NCBI GenBank assembly: GCA_945897965.1
Contig: CAMDHK010000002.1
Coordinates: 19,732-83,731, forward strand
Origin: Candidatus Kuenenia stuttgartensis
Lineage (GTDB): Bacteria > Planctomycetota > Planctomycetia > Gemmatales > Gemmataceae
Direction: 5' to 3'
DNA length: 64,000 nucleotides
Shown here: in pieces, positions 19,899 through 28,441 of the stretch
Layout of the letters: every line of letters begins with the position of its first letter
How positions within the stretch are numbered: position 1 is the stretch's first letter
Notes under the pieces: model-generated
Told to the model about the DNA's origin: nothing
Seen by the model: only the letters and a program-made list of their open reading frames with translations
Database searches by the model: none
Program-made: the position numbers and the translations under genes

Positions 19899-20569
19899 GA
19901 TTTCTTTTTTCCTTTAGTTGGTGTTTTAGTAACGCCCTTTTGAGGGCAAAGATCGATTAGGGCGCATTCCGAACATTTGGGCTTTCTGCTGGCGCAAACT
20001 TTTCTGCCATGGTCGATTATCCGAAGGCCAAATATTGTCCACTCTTCTTCCTTTATCACCCGGTGTAAATCCAATTCTATTTTTACGGGGTCCTTGGATT
20101 TCGAAAGCCCAAGCCTAAAGCTTAATCTACCTACATGGGTATCGACTGGCAGGCCTGGAATGCCATAAGCATGTCCCAAAACCACATTTGCAGTTTTTCT
20201 GCCCACGCCTGCAAGAACCACCAGTTCTTCCATGGTTTTTGGTACTTCCCCTTGATGATCTTTAACCAACGCCTTGCAGCAAGCTATGATGTTTTTGGCT
20301 TTGTTCTTATAGAACCCGGTAGATCTTATAAGGGATTCGAGTTCATTGGAGTTGGCTTCTGCTAGGCTGAAAGATGTGGGAAAGCGCTTGAAAAGGGCAG
20401 GGGTTACCATGTTTACCCTAACATCTGTGCATTGTGCTGAGAGTATGGTTGCAATTAAAAGTTGCAAAGGCGATTTGTAAGTCAGCGCACAATATGCGTC
20501 AGGGTAAAGCTCTTTAAGTCTTTTTGCTAATTTTTGGGATCGAGCTTTTAGTTCTTTGCTGTTTTCCAC
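19895..20569 (-). CDS. nth: endonuclease III
   Basis: HhH LVLAGVGRKTANVVLGHAYG, VDTHVGR; [4Fe-4S] CASRKPKCSECALIDLC (C-x6-C-x2-C-x5-C); 4-nt overlap with pepT start. Confidence 0.95.
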   Translation of the reverse strand: MENSKELKARSQKLAKRLKELYPDAYCALTYKSPLQLLIATILSAQCTDVRVNMVTPALFKRFPTSFSLAEANSNELESLIRSTGFYKNKAKNIIACCKALVKDHQGEVPKTMEELVVLAGVGRKTANVVLGHAYGIPGLPVDTHVGRLSFRLGLSKSKDPVKIELDLHRVIKEEEWTIFGLRIIDHGRKVCASRKPKCSECALIDLCPQKGVTKTPTKGKKKS

Positions 20570-20707
20570 GCTTTAACTAATTCCTTTTCTTAAATGCATT
20601 GCGAGCAACTATTATTAAGTCTATCTAATGATAAATATAGACTGGAGAACAAATTCCATTACCATGAAGAAAGTTTAATTGTACTAGCTAATGAAAGAAA
20701 TGATTTT

Positions 20708-21610
20708 ATGAGGCAAATTGGTTTTATTCCTGATCCTGTAGATGCTAAGAAGTTTGAAGACTACCTTTACACTCAGGGCACTCTAGTTCGCATGGATAGG
20801 CATAATGCCGGTTATAATGTGTGGGTGTTTGATGAGGATAAACAGATTTTTGGTAAGCAAGAATTGTCGCAATACCTTGAAAACCCGCAAAGTAAGATAT
20901 ATTCCGATGCAGTGTTAATTGCCAAAAATAAGCGGATCAAACAAGAAAAAGACGATATCGCAACCCCGGAATATAAAGTGGTATTTTCTGATCAGGTTGT
21001 GCAATTCCCCCGAGTCACTTTTCTACTTGCCATTTGTATCCTTGCAGTTAGTGTTCCCATGCTTTTGGATGACGAAAAAAAAGTTAGCATGGTTTCAATC
21101 TTTGGTTTGGCTGGACAGGGAATGGGGCTTTTTTCAAACTTGGCTTTTTCCACGCAACCATGGCGCTTAATCACGCCAGTTTTTCTCCACTTCGGCCCCC
21201 TTCATCTACTCTTTAACATCATGTTATTAGTTGAATTTGGGCGTATGATTGAATCGCAACGAGGCGTCGTCAAATTCTTTTTCTTATTCTTAGCATTGGC
21301 CGTTTTTTCAAACCTTGCTCAACTCTTCTTGGGTGGGATTAGATTCAATCAAGGTCTATATTTCGGGCCAGCATCGACCTTTGGGGGCATGTCCGGCGTT
21401 ATATACGGGCTATTAGGCTATGCTTGGATGAAAGCAGAATTTCAACCCGAACTTGGAATTAGTGTTCCAAGTTCTACGGTTAAATTTATGCTTTTCTGGC
21501 TCGTACTATGCATGACAGGAATACTAGGCCCGGTAGCCAATATTTGCCATATTAGTGGTTTGCTCATGGGTTTGATTATCGGGTTGCTCCCAAGAAAATT
21601 TACCCTTTAA
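20708..21610 (+). CDS. rhomboid family intramembrane serine protease with GlpG-like N-terminal domain
   Basis: HFGPLHLLFNIMLL, FGGMSGVIYGLLGY (Gly-x-Ser), NICHISGLLMGLIIG (His); N-terminal YLYTQGTLVRMDRHNAGYNVWVFDED. Confidence 0.85.
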   Translation: MRQIGFIPDPVDAKKFEDYLYTQGTLVRMDRHNAGYNVWVFDEDKQIFGKQELSQYLENPQSKIYSDAVLIAKNKRIKQEKDDIATPEYKVVFSDQVVQFPRVTFLLAICILAVSVPMLLDDEKKVSMVSIFGLAGQGMGLFSNLAFSTQPWRLITPVFLHFGPLHLLFNIMLLVEFGRMIESQRGVVKFFFLFLALAVFSNLAQLFLGGIRFNQGLYFGPASTFGGMSGVIYGLLGYAWMKAEFQPELGISVPSSTVKFMLFWLVLCMTGILGPVANICHISGLLMGLIIGLLPRKFTL

Positions 21611-21622
21611 AAGTTAAAGGGT
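21602..21622. terminator. compact hairpin spanning both stop codons of convergent genes
   Basis: ACCCTTTAA-AAG-TTAAAGGGT, 9-bp perfect stem. Confidence 0.5.
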
Positions 21623-23188
21623 TGGCCCGATACTCCAAGGGGCAAATTCTTCTTCACCAACCCCGTTGATTTCACTCTTGGTTTTTTTGCCACTTGCAAC
21701 TTCAAGTATTTCTTCGAATATTTGCTTCCCTACTTCTTCCACAGGGGTTCCTTCAAGAATTACGCCTGCGTTGATATCCATATCGTCAATCATGTGATTA
21801 TACATGGGCGAATTGGTAGCAACCTTGATTGAAGGAGCGGGTTTGCATCCAAAAACAGAACCTCTACCTGTGGTGAATACTAAAACATTGGCGCCCCCTG
21901 CAACAATTCCTGTCATGCTCACAGGATCATAACCAGGTGTATCCATAACAACAAAACCCTTTGCTTTAACAGGTTCTGCGTAACGAACCACATCCACCAT
22001 TGCAGTGCTTCCGCCCTTAGCGATTGCCCCTAGTGACTTTTCAAAGATGGTGGTAAGCCCGCCATCCTTGTTACCAGGGGAAGGATTATTATTGATTTCA
22101 GCACCAAAAATACCCGTGTACCATTCCCACCATTTGATTCTGTCCACTAGCTTTTGGCCAACTTCCTTGGAAATTGCTCTGCGTGTTAAGAGATGTTCTG
22201 CGCCATAGATTTCGGTGGTTTCCCCAATTATCGAGGTTCCTCCTTGGGCAATTAATAAATCAGAAGCAATCCCAAGAGCAGGGTTGGCGGTGATTCCGCT
22301 ATTGCCATCGGACCCACCACAATTCGTTCCCAGAATAATTTTATCTGCGGAAATTTTTACCCGCTTGTGTTGGTTGACCGAAGGAAGTAGTTCAGCGATG
22401 GCTTTGATGCCTGCATCAACGGTTTTTTTAATGCCGCCACATTCTTGAATACTTAATACCAGTGGTTTATTTTTAGTGCCATTCAACTGAATGAGATTCT
22501 GGTTTTCGATCAGATGGATTGCCTGACCTGTTTCACAACCAAGGCCAATTAAAATGTAGGCAGCAACGTTTGCATGCTTGGCAAAGCCTGCAAGTGTCAA
22601 ATCAAGTTGATTATGGTCGGGGCCATTGTATTGCATTGCGCAACCAGCCTTGTGGGTGATCGCTACTACGCCATCAACATTCGGGTATTGCTTTAGTAAA
22701 TCGGATGCACGAAATCGTTCGGAAATGTATTTACTGGTGCTAGATGCACAATTAACGGTGCTTATAATTGCGATGTAATTGCGTGTGCCATACCTGCCAT
22801 CGCCTCGATCGTATCCCATAAAATGTCTTAGTTCAGATGGTTTAGCAGGGTGGGGTGGTAAGTCTGCGCAGAAGGCGTAGTCTCGGGCAAAATTTTCAGC
22901 ACCGATATTGTGCACATGTACATGATCCCCAGGATTAATATCCGTGGTCGCAAATCCAATAATCTGGCCATATTTGATGACCGTTTCGCCTTTTTTAATA
23001 TGCTTTAGAGCCATTTTATGCCCTAAACCAATTCTTTTAGAAGGTGCAACTTTATCCCCTCCCACATCGATCGAGACGCCTGTTTCCAGCGTGCGCGTCG
23101 CTATTGCGACATTATCTTCAGGGCGTAAATGAATTGCTGGTGGGACTTCTATTTTGCTTGCCATCTTTTGCTCCATGTAAAACAACAA
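21614..23188 (-). CDS. altronate/galactarate dehydratase family protein (UxaA-like)
   Basis: GYDRGDGRYGTRNYIAIISTVNCASST, HKAGCAMQ, LGTNCGGSDGNSGITANPALG, N-terminal SAF-like domain. Confidence 0.87.
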   Translation of the reverse strand: MLFYMEQKMASKIEVPPAIHLRPEDNVAIATRTLETGVSIDVGGDKVAPSKRIGLGHKMALKHIKKGETVIKYGQIIGFATTDINPGDHVHVHNIGAENFARDYAFCADLPPHPAKPSELRHFMGYDRGDGRYGTRNYIAIISTVNCASSTSKYISERFRASDLLKQYPNVDGVVAITHKAGCAMQYNGPDHNQLDLTLAGFAKHANVAAYILIGLGCETGQAIHLIENQNLIQLNGTKNKPLVLSIQECGGIKKTVDAGIKAIAELLPSVNQHKRVKISADKIILGTNCGGSDGNSGITANPALGIASDLLIAQGGTSIIGETTEIYGAEHLLTRRAISKEVGQKLVDRIKWWEWYTGIFGAEINNNPSPGNKDGGLTTIFEKSLGAIAKGGSTAMVDVVRYAEPVKAKGFVVMDTPGYDPVSMTGIVAGGANVLVFTTGRGSVFGCKPAPSIKVATNSPMYNHMIDDMDINAGVILEGTPVEEVGKQIFEEILEVASGKKTKSEINGVGEEEFAPWSIGPTL

Positions 23189-23360
23189 ATTGCTTCATAA
23201 ACAATTTATTGATTTTAACCATTTTGAGATGCCTTCACATCAACCCTTTTGATTTTGTGAAGAATTGACGTGCGTTAAACATTTAATTTTTTAGTTGTAT
23301 ATTCTTTGTTAGTTTAGTCTTATGGATGAATGAATTATTTAATATTAGGATTTTTTATAC

Positions 23361-24698
23361 ATGCTTAATTGCCATGTAGGAACATTTTCAGCAGATATTT
23401 CACCACCTTTAGGCCATCCACTTTGTGGAGGTGGCATTGAACCTGTCCGTGGGCAGGATGATCCATTGGAAGCTGTTGGAATTGTGCTTTTGGGTTGCGG
23501 TGCGCCCGTAGTTCTGTGTGCTTTGGATTGGTGCGAAATTCGCAATGATGCATATTTAAAATGGCGTCAGGTACTTGCTGATGCTGCCCATACAACAATC
23601 GAGCGAGTTCATGTGCATGCTGTTCATCAGCATAATGCCCCCATAGCCGACATTGAAGCTGAAAAAATAATTCAAATCAATAATGCTTCTCCCATTTTAG
23701 ATCTTAAATATTTTGATCAGTGCCTTTTAAAAACTGCAGAGGCATTAAAAGCCAGCCTAGCAAAAACAAAAAAAATAAACCGAATTGGAACGGGCTATGG
23801 CAATGTGAATCAAGTTGCATCGAATCGTAGAATTCTTGATTCAGAAAGTAAAGTAAAATACACGCGCACTAGTGCTACTAAAAGCAAGGAAATCCGCGAT
23901 TTTCCAGAGGGATTGATTGATCCAATTTTGCGAACCATCAGTTTTTGGATGGGCGAAAAACCAGTCGTTGCAATACATTACTATGCCACACATCCAATGA
24001 GTTATTATGGTGATGGCATGGTGAGTTCCGATTTTTGCGGCTTGGCGCGAAGAAAGCGGCAGGCTGATTCCCCTTCAGTTTTTCAAATGTATTTTACTGG
24101 TTGTGCGGGAAATATTACCGCAGGGAAATACAACGATGGCAGTAAAGAAAATCGTGCCATATTACGAGATAAGATTTATCTCGGGATGACGGATGCTTGG
24201 AAAGTTACATACACTTCCCCAATTACAAAAATGGAAGTGCGTGTTGAACAGGTTAAGTTGGGGAAACGAAATGAGAAAGAATTCTCTTTGGAAGAAAATT
24301 TGAAACTGGTTGCAGATAGTAAAGAGACAAAAGTTAAAAGGAACATTGCGGCATTAAAACTTGCTTGGCTGCAAAGGCGAGAACAAACGGTTAATATTTC
24401 GTGTTTGGACCTGGGCGTTGCATCGATATTAAATTTGCCCGGTGAAGCTTTTATTGAATATCAGTTGGCAGCTCAGGAAATGCGCCCTGATTTGTTCGTT
24501 TGTGTTGCTTCTTATGGGGATGGTGGACCCGGTTATATTCCAACTGACAAAGCTTTTGTAGAGGGGGGGTATGAGCCAACAGGGGCTTTCGCTCCGCCTA
24601 ATGAAGGGCTTCTAATCAGCACAATCAGCAAGTTGTTGGGCCCAAAAGCCCCGCAAATCACAATTCCTTTTAAACGATTCAAGAAAAAGAATAAGTAA
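23361..24698 (+). CDS. neutral/alkaline non-lysosomal ceramidase N-terminal domain-like protein
   Basis: GTFSADISPPLGHPL...; VHVHAVHQHNAPIADI; HYYATHPMSYYGDGMVSSDF; FTGCAGNITAGKYNDG. Confidence 0.72.
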   Translation: MLNCHVGTFSADISPPLGHPLCGGGIEPVRGQDDPLEAVGIVLLGCGAPVVLCALDWCEIRNDAYLKWRQVLADAAHTTIERVHVHAVHQHNAPIADIEAEKIIQINNASPILDLKYFDQCLLKTAEALKASLAKTKKINRIGTGYGNVNQVASNRRILDSESKVKYTRTSATKSKEIRDFPEGLIDPILRTISFWMGEKPVVAIHYYATHPMSYYGDGMVSSDFCGLARRKRQADSPSVFQMYFTGCAGNITAGKYNDGSKENRAILRDKIYLGMTDAWKVTYTSPITKMEVRVEQVKLGKRNEKEFSLEENLKLVADSKETKVKRNIAALKLAWLQRREQTVNISCLDLGVASILNLPGEAFIEYQLAAQEMRPDLFVCVASYGDGGPGYIPTDKAFVEGGYEPTGAFAPPNEGLLISTISKLLGPKAPQITIPFKRFKKKNK

Positions 24699-24782
24699 GC
24701 TTGTAGAATGGTTGCATAGATATGCTTGAGTAGTTTCGTTTTCCTGAGCTTGTTATTTGTTGCTTTTCACGATGATTGGATT

Positions 24783-26096
24783 ATGCAAATGCCTGCTTCT
24801 TCTTTAAAAATTGGTATGATCGGTTTGGGTGTCGTTGGCACGGGAGTTGCCAAATTGCTTTTTGAGCAGCAAGAAAGGCTGGCAAAAAAAGCCGGCAGGC
24901 CCCTCGAGCTTACCAAAATTGCTGTTCGAGACCCCTCGAAACCTAGGGATGTTAATATTCCCGACTCAATTATTACTTCCCACTGGGAAGATGTTGTCAA
25001 TGATCCTTCTCTTGATGTCGTGGTTGAACTTGCAGGTGGAACTACCTGGACTAAGAAAGCCATTTTAGATTCTCTTGCCTCTGGTAAACACATTGTAACT
25101 GCCAACAAAGCTTTGCTTGCAACATATGGCAAGGAAGTTTTTGATTGTGCCAGAAAATACAATCGCTGTGTGGCTTTTGAAGCAAGCGTCGCTGGCGGTA
25201 TTCCGATTATTGGTGCTCTTACGCAGGGCCTTGCTGCAAATAAAATCATAGGGCTGCGTGGCATCCTGAACGGTACATGTAATTTTATTCTTACCAGTAT
25301 GAGTGAAACGGGCGATTCGTATGAAAATGCTTTGAAAGAAGCCCAAAAACTCGGTTTCGCAGAAGCTGATCCGACCATGGATGTTGATGGTACCGATACT
25401 GCACATAAACTCGCAATCTTGGTGCAAATTGCTTTTGGACAAACTGTCCCCTTTAGTGCCATTGATCGTGTTGGCATTGCTGGCTTGAACAGCATTGATA
25501 TTCATTTTGCCCATGAGTTGGGGTATGGCATAAAATTGCTTGCTGAAGCTTGGATTAATGATGGCAAACTTGCTGTTCATGTTTCCCCTGTTTTACTTCG
25601 AATGCATTCTCCACTTGCGCAGGTTCGGGGTGCCTATAATGCAATTCAGGTAATTGGCGATGCGGTAGGTGATACCCTTCATTATGGCCTTGGTGCAGGT
25701 CGAATGCCCACTGCTTCCAGTGTGGTTGCAGATATCATCGATATAGCTGTTGGCAGGGCGCAAAACACGTTTACTTCCATGAATTTGTGGTCTGATTCTA
25801 GTGCTGTAACTCCTATGCTCTTAAGTGATGATGTTAATAGTAGATATTATCTTAGGTTGCTGGTGGAAGATAAACCTGGTGTTCTTGCGGATGTTACACG
25901 CTTGCTTGCCAACCACCAAATTAGTATTGCTTCTATTATTCAACATGAAGCGCAGGGCGAAAACGCAAACGGTAAGGTTCAACTGGTTATTATGACCCAC
26001 TTATCCAAGTGCGGGAAATTTAAAGCCGCTGCCAATGAATTGACTCGTCTCGATTGTGTATCAGGAAGTGCTGTGCATTATCCTGTCGAAGATTAA
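24783..26096 (+). CDS. hom: homoserine dehydrogenase (with C-terminal ACT domain)
   Basis: IGMIGLGVVGTGVAKLL, VTANKALLATYG, GILNGTCNFILT, EADPTMDVDGTDTAHKLAIL, ACT domain YLRLLVEDKPGVLADVTRLLANHQISIASI. Confidence 0.95.
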   Translation: MQMPASSLKIGMIGLGVVGTGVAKLLFEQQERLAKKAGRPLELTKIAVRDPSKPRDVNIPDSIITSHWEDVVNDPSLDVVVELAGGTTWTKKAILDSLASGKHIVTANKALLATYGKEVFDCARKYNRCVAFEASVAGGIPIIGALTQGLAANKIIGLRGILNGTCNFILTSMSETGDSYENALKEAQKLGFAEADPTMDVDGTDTAHKLAILVQIAFGQTVPFSAIDRVGIAGLNSIDIHFAHELGYGIKLLAEAWINDGKLAVHVSPVLLRMHSPLAQVRGAYNAIQVIGDAVGDTLHYGLGAGRMPTASSVVADIIDIAVGRAQNTFTSMNLWSDSSAVTPMLLSDDVNSRYYLRLLVEDKPGVLADVTRLLANHQISIASIIQHEAQGENANGKVQLVIMTHLSKCGKFKAAANELTRLDCVSGSAVHYPVED

Positions 26097-26114
26097 CCCC
26101 CATAGGTGATTAAA

Positions 26115-27341
26115 ATGAAGTATGTAATTGTCATTCCAGATGGATGCGCTGATGACCCACAAGTATCCTTGGGCGGAAAAACCCCCCTTCAAGCTGCTAT
26201 TAGGCCTGCCATGAACGCTGCTGCGAAAATGGGGATGGTTGGTTTATCCAACAATGTTCCTGCATCGCTTACCCCCGCAAGCGATGTTGCCACGCTTAGC
26301 CTATTTGGCTACGACCCAATGGAAGTTTATACAGGCAGAGCCCCTCTTGAAACCGTGGCGATGGGCATCAAGCTAAACCCAGGTGATTGGGCGATTCGTT
26401 GCAATCTTGTGAATGTTGTTGATGGCGTGATGAAAGATTTTACCGCAGGCCACATCGCAAACGAAGATGGTAAAGAACTCATTTACACGCTTCAAGAAAA
26501 ATTGGGTGGAGAAGTTAAATCGCCTTCTGGGAAGGTGCTGGGTGTACTTGAATTTCATGCTGGAGTAAGTTACCGCAACATATTGGTTTATCGGTCCAAA
26601 GAACCCGCACCATTTGCCAAAGAAACCAAAGGTCAGCCGCCCCACGATATCCCTGATAAAGCTGTGGCACCCTATCTTCCTAGCGGGCCTGGATGTGAAT
26701 TGTTGAAAGAGATCATGCAGAAAAGTCAGGCGCTGTTTCTTGATCATAAGGTTAATAAAAAGCGGATTGCAGAAGGCCACAAACCAGCCACCCAGTGTTG
26801 GCTTTGGGGTATGGGCGTTTCTCCGGTGTTAAAAAAGTTTGCGGATGTTCACAACGTGAATGGCGCAATCATCAGTGCGGTTGATCTCGTTCGAGGTGTC
26901 GGCATGTTGCTGGGTTGGAACCGTATCGATGTTCCCACTGCAACAGGATATCTTGATACCGATTACGCTGCCAAAGGTCGTTACGCCATTGAAGCAATCA
27001 AAAATCACGATCTTGTTTGTGTACATGTTGAAGCACCAGACGAAGCTTCGCATGAAGGTCGGGTAGATGCCAAAATTGAAGCTCTAGAACAAATCGATCG
27101 ACACATTGTTGCGCCATTGATGGCGGTATTGCCCAGCTACAAGGATTGGCGCATTTTAATTTCGCCTGACCACCGAACACCAGTTCAGACTCGTGCGCAT
27201 TCGCATGGTGCGGTTCCGTTTGTTATTGCAGGTACTGGTATTCTTGCAAATGGGCAGGAGACTTATGATGAAGTTGCTGCCGCTGCTAGTTCAGTTCTTT
27301 TTGCCAAGGGGCATGATTTAATGAAGGTTTTTCTTAAATAA
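26115..27341 (+). CDS. phosphoglycerate-mutase-like (AP superfamily) proposed homoserine kinase
   Basis: MKYVIVIPDGCADDPQVSLGGKTPLQAAIRPAMNAAAKMGMVGLSNNVPASLTPASDVATLSLFGYDP; directly downstream of hom (18-nt gap); resembles TIGR02535 subfamily. Confidence 0.8.
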   Translation: MKYVIVIPDGCADDPQVSLGGKTPLQAAIRPAMNAAAKMGMVGLSNNVPASLTPASDVATLSLFGYDPMEVYTGRAPLETVAMGIKLNPGDWAIRCNLVNVVDGVMKDFTAGHIANEDGKELIYTLQEKLGGEVKSPSGKVLGVLEFHAGVSYRNILVYRSKEPAPFAKETKGQPPHDIPDKAVAPYLPSGPGCELLKEIMQKSQALFLDHKVNKKRIAEGHKPATQCWLWGMGVSPVLKKFADVHNVNGAIISAVDLVRGVGMLLGWNRIDVPTATGYLDTDYAAKGRYAIEAIKNHDLVCVHVEAPDEASHEGRVDAKIEALEQIDRHIVAPLMAVLPSYKDWRILISPDHRTPVQTRAHSHGAVPFVIAGTGILANGQETYDEVAAAASSVLFAKGHDLMKVFLK

Positions 27342-27345
27342 ACAA

Positions 27346-27379
27346 TCACCTGCATTTAAGGAAAATGCAGGTGAATTTT
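27346..27379. terminator. bidirectional intrinsic terminator between convergent genes
   Basis: TCACCTGCATTT (27346-27357) aagga AAATGCAGGTGA (27363-27374) perfect 12-bp stem followed by ATTTTG. Confidence 0.8.
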
Positions 27380-27387
27380 GTTCGAGC

Positions 27388-28440
27388 TTAGCGCTGGAAA
27401 ATAGGTATGTACTGTGCAGGCACGGAGAGTGCAATTACAGCAATACTGGTTTGGTAAATAGGCCCAACTTTGTGTGAGTCAAGGTTGTTACCAGACCACG
27501 AACCATCAGGCCCTTGTTCTGGCAAAACCAGTTCTTTTAGTTTTGCATACCATGAGTTCCAAGCAGCCCCGCCCACTTGATGCATGGCATGGCTGGCATA
27601 GTAATGGCCATACCAAAAGTGAGATTTACTCTTGAAGTGTTTTTCAAGATATTCGACAGCTAGGGGAATATCCTTGGAATCATATTTGCCAGCTAACTGT
27701 AAAACACAAAGCCCTGCTGCTGTTCGTGCGAATTCTGGGCCGCCAGATCTTGGCTGATAACTATAGCCTCCGGTTTTTGCATCTCTGCAGCTTTCGATGT
27801 ATTCGATTGCTTTTTTGAGTGTTTGATCAGGAACATGAAGGCCAGCATTTTTTGCTGCCCTTAGTGCCATAACTTGCATAACCGTGACGGAGATATCAGC
27901 ATCAGCAGGAGTCGGGTTATATCGCCATCCACCCTGAGGATTTTGGCTCCGGATAATCAAATCGACGGCACGCTTTAACACAGGCCGAATCGAATCATCC
28001 GACGTCGTTCCCCAAAGTTGAGATAAGGTAAGCGTTGCAATCCCATGCGAATACATGCTTTGGCCACCCCCTCGAGCGCCAATAAGCAAGCCATCGGGTT
28101 CGCGAGCAGAGGCAATTAAAAACTGCGCACCTTTATTCACTTCAGGCCCATACATACCCTGCCCGGGTAAGTGACCTTGGCTCATATAAGCCAACAAAGC
28201 AAAGGATGTTATTGCGGTGCTGTGTTGATAACCCCCATCAGACCAAGAGCCATCGGGGTTTTGCTTGGTTGCCATGAATGCCAAAGCTTTGGCAATCGCT
28301 TTTTTAGTAGGATCATCCAGTTTTGCATGGATTACGGAGGCTACCTTTTCTTGAGCAAAACCTGTACCTGCAATCCCAAGGATGGATGCGGTTAAGCAAG
28401 AATTAAACTTTCGCCTGTTGAATTGGTTCATGATGATCAA
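27388..28440 (-). CDS. secreted terpene cyclase/prenyltransferase-repeat (alpha/alpha toroid) protein
   Basis: QNPDGSWSDGGYQHSTAITSFALLAYM, QNPQGGWRYNP, GPDGSWSGNN repeats; leader-like N-terminus. Confidence 0.8.
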   Translation of the reverse strand: MIIMNQFNRRKFNSCLTASILGIAGTGFAQEKVASVIHAKLDDPTKKAIAKALAFMATKQNPDGSWSDGGYQHSTAITSFALLAYMSQGHLPGQGMYGPEVNKGAQFLIASAREPDGLLIGARGGGQSMYSHGIATLTLSQLWGTTSDDSIRPVLKRAVDLIIRSQNPQGGWRYNPTPADADISVTVMQVMALRAAKNAGLHVPDQTLKKAIEYIESCRDAKTGGYSYQPRSGGPEFARTAAGLCVLQLAGKYDSKDIPLAVEYLEKHFKSKSHFWYGHYYASHAMHQVGGAAWNSWYAKLKELVLPEQGPDGSWSGNNLDSHKVGPIYQTSIAVIALSVPAQYIPIFQR

Positions 28441-28441
28441 C

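Noticed and set aside
24767-25495. 242-aa minus-strand ORF over hom
   Set aside because: Antisense to a clear homoserine dehydrogenase; no protein-like features.
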